This document shows, in pieces, positions 60,879-64,000 of a DNA stretch of 64,000 nucleotides. Made by a program: the position numbers and the translations under genes. Within the stretch, counting starts at the first letter, position 1. Each line of letters starts with the position of its first letter. The notes beneath the pieces were generated by a model that worked only from the letters and a program-made list of their open reading frames with translations, made no database searches and was not told the DNA's origin. The stretch spans positions 148,311-212,310 of the forward strand of contig NZ_LVHI01000037.1 in assembly GCF_001645385.1 (NCBI RefSeq), written 5' to 3'. Source of the stretch: Rhodococcoides kyotonense (GTDB taxonomy: Bacteria > Actinomycetota > Actinomycetes > Mycobacteriales > Mycobacteriaceae).

Positions 60879-62692
60879 GCAAGGCGCTGATGCCCAAGAC
60901 CGGTGTATCGCTCGCGGGCGAAGCCACGCGCACGTGGAACGACGTCGAGGTCGATCCGATCACGTTGCGCGTCATCGGTGGTGCACTCCAGTCGATGGCC
61001 AAGGAGATGGCCCAGGTTCTCTACCGCATGGCGTACTCGAGCCTCATCCGCGAGTCCGAGGACCTCGGCGCAGGCATCTTCGACGTCAACGGCCGCGAAC
61101 TGTGCGAGTCGGATTCCACTCCCATGCACTGTGGTTCGATTCCCGCCTACATCCGCGGTGTGAACCGTCGACTCGCGGGGACGTACAAGCCCGGCGACGT
61201 GATTCTGCACAACCACCCGTACCACGGTGCGGCGCACTCGCCCGACTACGGCGTCATCATCCCGATCTTCTGGCAGGGTGAGCACATCGGATTCGCCGGC
61301 TGCACCGGCCACGTCTCCGACGTCGGCGGTAACTTCCCCGGCCTGTGCATGGACGTCGTCGACGTCTGGGCCGAGGGCAAGCTCATGGACTCGATGAAGA
61401 TCTACGAGGCCGGAGTCCGCAACGACTACCTCATCCAGCACATCCTCGACAACGTTCGCACGCCCGAGCAGAACCGCGGTGACCTCGAAGCCCTCATCGC
61501 GTGCTCGCGCATCGGCGAGAAGCGCTTCACCGAACTGCTCGAGAAGTACGGCCTCGACACCGTCATGAGCGCAGGCGAGCGGTGGATGGACTACTCGGAG
61601 AACATGCTGCGCACCAAGATTCGGGAGATTCCCGACGGCAGCTACTCCGCGCCCATCGGTTACCTCGACGACGACGGCAAGAACCGCGGCGAGCCGTTGG
61701 CTGTGGCCGTACGTGTTCAGGTGGAGGGCGAGGACATCCTCATCGACCTCACCGGATCCAACAGCCAGGTGCCGACGGCGTTCAACGTGCCGTTCGAGGG
61801 CTCGGTGCTCCCGGTCGCCGTGTCGGCGATCCGCACGATCCTCCTCGACGAGGACATCACCGAAGAATTCGTTCCCCAGAACGACGGCTGCTTCCGCCCG
61901 GTCAAGGCCTACGCACCGGAAGGCACTATCTTCAACCCGGACTTCCCGGCGTCGTGCTTCGCTCGGTTCTCACAGGTCAACCGCGTGTTCGACTCGATCA
62001 ACCTGGCGCTGGCTCCGGTGCTGCCGGATCACTCCATCGCCGGTTCCTCGGCTGCGCTGTGCGCCATCGCGTATTCGGGCATCGCGCCGGACGGCGAGTC
62101 GTACTGGGTGTACATCGAGATCAACGAGGGCTCGTACGGTGGCCGCAACGGCAAGGACGGCATGGACGCCGTCGACGCGCTGATGGCCAACACCCGTAAC
62201 AACCCCATCGAGGAGCTCGAGCTCAACCACGCGATGCGGGCTCTGCGGTACGAGCTGCGTGACGAGCCGCCCGCTCCCGGTCAGTGGCGTGGCGGCATCG
62301 GTAGCGTGCGCAAGTGGCTCATGGAGACCAACACGTTCCTCGGATCCGAGGCCGACAACCGTTCCGACGCACCCGCCGGTGCGCTCGGCGGTCACGACGG
62401 TGTATCCGGCTCGTTCACGCGCAACGCGGGAACGGATCGCGAGGAAGTGTTGTACTCCAAGGTCACTCAGGAAACGATCAAGGCAGGCGACACGCTGGAG
62501 ATCAAGCTGCCGTCCGGCGGTGGCTTCGGTGATCCGTTCAAGCGTGACCCGTTCCAGGTGCTCAGCGACGTCTGGGACGAGTACCTGACGGCTGAGGATG
62601 CACGACGCGACTACGGTGTCGTCGTGGATACCGAGAAGTGGGTCGTCGACGAGGACGCGACGGCGGGCCTGCGCGCAGGGAGCGCGGCCTGA
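60875..62692 (+). CDS. hyuB: ATP-dependent hydantoinase/oxoprolinase, subunit B (HyuB)
   Basis: A 605-residue partner of HyuA. DPITLRVIGGALQSMAKEMAQVLYRMAYSSLIRE and GDVILHNHPYHGAAHSPD are family hallmarks. The C-terminal GGGFGDPFKRDP is the metal/ATP region typical of subunit B. Overlaps at both ends show a three-gene operon with hyuA and an amidase. The substrate is probably a lactam or imide rather than hydantoin, since no hydantoin racemase or carbamoylase is next to it. Confidence 0.92.
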   Translation: MSKALMPKTGVSLAGEATRTWNDVEVDPITLRVIGGALQSMAKEMAQVLYRMAYSSLIRESEDLGAGIFDVNGRELCESDSTPMHCGSIPAYIRGVNRRLAGTYKPGDVILHNHPYHGAAHSPDYGVIIPIFWQGEHIGFAGCTGHVSDVGGNFPGLCMDVVDVWAEGKLMDSMKIYEAGVRNDYLIQHILDNVRTPEQNRGDLEALIACSRIGEKRFTELLEKYGLDTVMSAGERWMDYSENMLRTKIREIPDGSYSAPIGYLDDDGKNRGEPLAVAVRVQVEGEDILIDLTGSNSQVPTAFNVPFEGSVLPVAVSAIRTILLDEDITEEFVPQNDGCFRPVKAYAPEGTIFNPDFPASCFARFSQVNRVFDSINLALAPVLPDHSIAGSSAALCAIAYSGIAPDGESYWVYIEINEGSYGGRNGKDGMDAVDALMANTRNNPIEELELNHAMRALRYELRDEPPAPGQWRGGIGSVRKWLMETNTFLGSEADNRSDAPAGALGGHDGVSGSFTRNAGTDREEVLYSKVTQETIKAGDTLEIKLPSGGGFGDPFKRDPFQVLSDVWDEYLTAEDARRDYGVVVDTEKWVVDEDATAGLRAGSAA

Positions 62693-63957
62693 CCGATCTC
62701 GGCGCGGTCATCACCTGGTGTGACCGCGCCGGGAGTTCTTCGGGGCCGCTGGCGGGCATGCGCATCGGCGTCAAGGACAACATCGATGTCCAGGGCGTCG
62801 TATCGACCTGTGGGTCACGGTTTTTCGAAGACGATGTCGCGTCGGCGGATGCGGACGTCGTCACCCGGTTGATCCGGGCCGGTGCGCGAATCACAGCCAA
62901 GCTCAACATGGCGGAATTCGCCGTCGGCGTGACGTCGCAGAACACGGCCGGGCCGGTGCCGCGAAACCCGTGGGATCTCGCTCGGGTGCCGGGTGGGTCG
63001 AGCGGCGGTTCGGGATCGGCCGTCGCCGCTGGGCTCGTCGACGCGTCCCTCGGCACCGATACCGGTGGGTCCGTGCGGCTTCCGGCGTCGGCGTGCGGTG
63101 TCACGGGCCTGCGTCCGACGTGGGGTGCGATCAGCAACGACGGCGTCTATCCCGTCAGCGAGGATTTCGACACCGTCGGGCCGATGGCGCGCACCGTCGA
63201 CGATGTGGCGCGGCTGTTCTCGGTGTTGTCGACGACGTCGGATCTCGGAGGGACGGCGCGTCGTATCGGGGTTCCGACGGTGTTCATCACCGACGACGTC
63301 GATCCGGCGATTTCCGACGCGGTCTCCGCTGCTGCGTGTGAGTTGGCGGCTCTCGGTTATTCGCTCGTGCCGATCGAGGTGCCGGGTGCGGCGTCGGCGC
63401 AGGACATCGTCTACACGCTGATCTACTCGGATCTCGCTGCCCGCCATCGGAAGCGTCTCGAGACGTCGCCCGAGTTGTTCCAGCCGGCGACGTTGGAGCG
63501 GATTTCGTTGGGGCTGACAATCACCGAAGAACAGCGGTTGGCGGCTCTGCGAGGCCGTGACGAGTACCGCGCCGGACTGGCAGGGTTGTTCTCGGACGTC
63601 GACGTCGTGTTGACGCCGACGATGCCGGTGGACGTGCCGCTGATCGACGGCGGCAGTGGAGTGATTGAGCAGTCGCGGCGGATGGGGCAGTTCAGCTATC
63701 CGTGGTCGCTGCACGACGGCCCGACGCTGGCCCTGCCCGTCGGGTTCCATCCGTCGTCGGGCATGCCCATCGGTGCGCAGTTGACCGCTGCGGCGCACCG
63801 CGAAGGCATGCTGTTCGAGGTGGGTTCGCGGTTTCAGGCGGCTACGCCGCACGTGCGCGCGAATGTAGGCGGTCTCAAGCGGTCATCGCAACGAGCGTCT
63901 TGTCGTATGCCTTCAGAGGAGTATCCCATCCGAGGGTCCTACGGGGACGGTTGTTGA
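62689..63957 (+). CDS. Amidase signature enzyme, third gene of the hyuAB operon
   Basis: An amidase of about 420 residues. The catalytic Lys is in GVKDNID, the serine loop is GGSSGGSGSAVAAG and the nucleophile region GTDTGGSVR. No ATG or GTG begins the frame near the hyuB stop; CTG at 62689, overlapping the hyuB TGA as CTGA and with AGGGAG 6 bases upstream, is the best candidate. GTG 62638 is an alternative. The N-terminus is short for the family. The 3' end runs through half a palindromic element into IS30 sequence, so the last 35 residues are not native. Confidence 0.8.
   Translation: MTDLGAVITWCDRAGSSSGPLAGMRIGVKDNIDVQGVVSTCGSRFFEDDVASADADVVTRLIRAGARITAKLNMAEFAVGVTSQNTAGPVPRNPWDLARVPGGSSGGSGSAVAAGLVDASLGTDTGGSVRLPASACGVTGLRPTWGAISNDGVYPVSEDFDTVGPMARTVDDVARLFSVLSTTSDLGGTARRIGVPTVFITDDVDPAISDAVSAAACELAALGYSLVPIEVPGAASAQDIVYTLIYSDLAARHRKRLETSPELFQPATLERISLGLTITEEQRLAALRGRDEYRAGLAGLFSDVDVVLTPTMPVDVPLIDGGSGVIEQSRRMGQFSYPWSLHDGPTLALPVGFHPSSGMPIGAQLTAAAHREGMLFEVGSRFQAATPHVRANVGGLKRSSQRASCRMPSEEYPIRGSYGDGC
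63852..63867 (+). repeat. Half of a palindromic intergenic element, cut by IS30
   Basis: CGTGCGCGCGAATGTA is identical to the left arm of copy d (49939-49954), but no right arm follows; the IS30 element starts at the next base. The missing half should lie beyond the window. Confidence 0.7.
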
Positions 63958-64000
63958 GTAGGTCCTCGACCTCGGCGAGCCGTTCTGGGGAGTGAACGGA
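63868..64000 (-). mobile_element. IS30-family insertion sequence, one end
   Basis: Sequence after the broken palindrome encodes, on the minus strand, the end of an IS30-family transposase. The element continues beyond the right edge. Its boundary is inferred from the loss of similarity to copy d at 63868. Confidence 0.72.
63875..64000 (-). CDS. IS30-family transposase, C-terminal part
   Basis: About 41 residues are visible before the stop (TCA at 63875-63877 on the plus strand). ERLAEVEDLLNNRPRRTLGW followed by DTPLKAYD is the conserved C-terminal region of IS30 transposases (RPRKTLGWxTP). The catalytic DDE residues would lie further right. The 5' part is outside the window, so whether the gene is intact is unknown. 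Confidence 0.85.
   Translation of the reverse strand, partial: SVHSPERLAEVEDLLNNRPRRTLGWDTPLKAYDKTLVAMTA

Overview
The window looks like a chromosomal segment of a high-GC actinobacterium, most likely Rhodococcus or a close Mycobacteriales relative. The grounds are strong G+C bias at third codon positions, many GTG starts, ATGA/GTGA overlaps inside operons, and actinobacterial families (DUF3558 lipoprotein, ERCC4-Lsr2 fusion, F420-type PPOX protein, AztD-like zinc chaperones). Species assignment is inference; no rRNA, tRNA or CRISPR array was seen.

Left end (1-7438) is a defence and mobile-DNA island. It holds the 3' part of a type III restriction gene broken by one in-frame stop, a decayed ISL3-family insertion sequence, and an A+T-richer gene for a SIR2-STAND protein resembling AVAST/Avs-type anti-phage systems.

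7647-18251 is an amine/amide catabolic locus. A tightly overlapped minus-strand operon encodes an IMPase-like phosphatase, a DUF3311 protein, an Na+:solute symporter, an M20 amidohydrolase, an amidase and two choline-kinase-like phosphotransferases. A divergent GntR/UTRA regulator follows, then a second minus operon with a copper amine oxidase. Both operons are preceded by the same palindrome, ACCATTTCTGGT.

18388-36230 is a mosaic of stress, DNA-metabolism and regulator genes. It includes a DnaQ-BRCT-BRCT-TerD fusion bracketed by direct repeats of a DUF4352 gene end, an orphan YefM-like antitoxin, a Fic protein with an operator on its -10 box, an ERCC4-Lsr2 fusion, two TetR/divergent enzyme pairs with clear operators, an HNH nuclease, a MazG-like protein, an acyl-CoA ligase and an FAD monooxygenase.

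36240-46001 is a carbohydrate or polyol operon under an IclR regulator: a 170-aa unknown, FGGY kinase, phosphotriesterase-like hydrolase, HAD phosphatase, MFS transporter, SDR dehydrogenase, split transketolase and glycerol-dehydrogenase-like enzyme. 45910-51298 is a zinc-uptake locus (AztA/B/C/D-like plus a second AztD paralogue) with two Zur-like boxes and a 74-bp tandem repeat.

51488-63957 carries an AurF-like diiron protein and two divergent catabolic operons around an FCD-type GntR regulator: maoC-caiB-prpD-acyl-CoA dehydrogenase-citE on the minus strand and hyuA-hyuB-amidase on the plus strand. Together they suggest a pathway that opens a lactam or imide, releases ammonia and processes the acid as a CoA ester. 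The right edge enters an IS30-family element inserted in one copy of a dispersed palindromic element that recurs between genes across the window.
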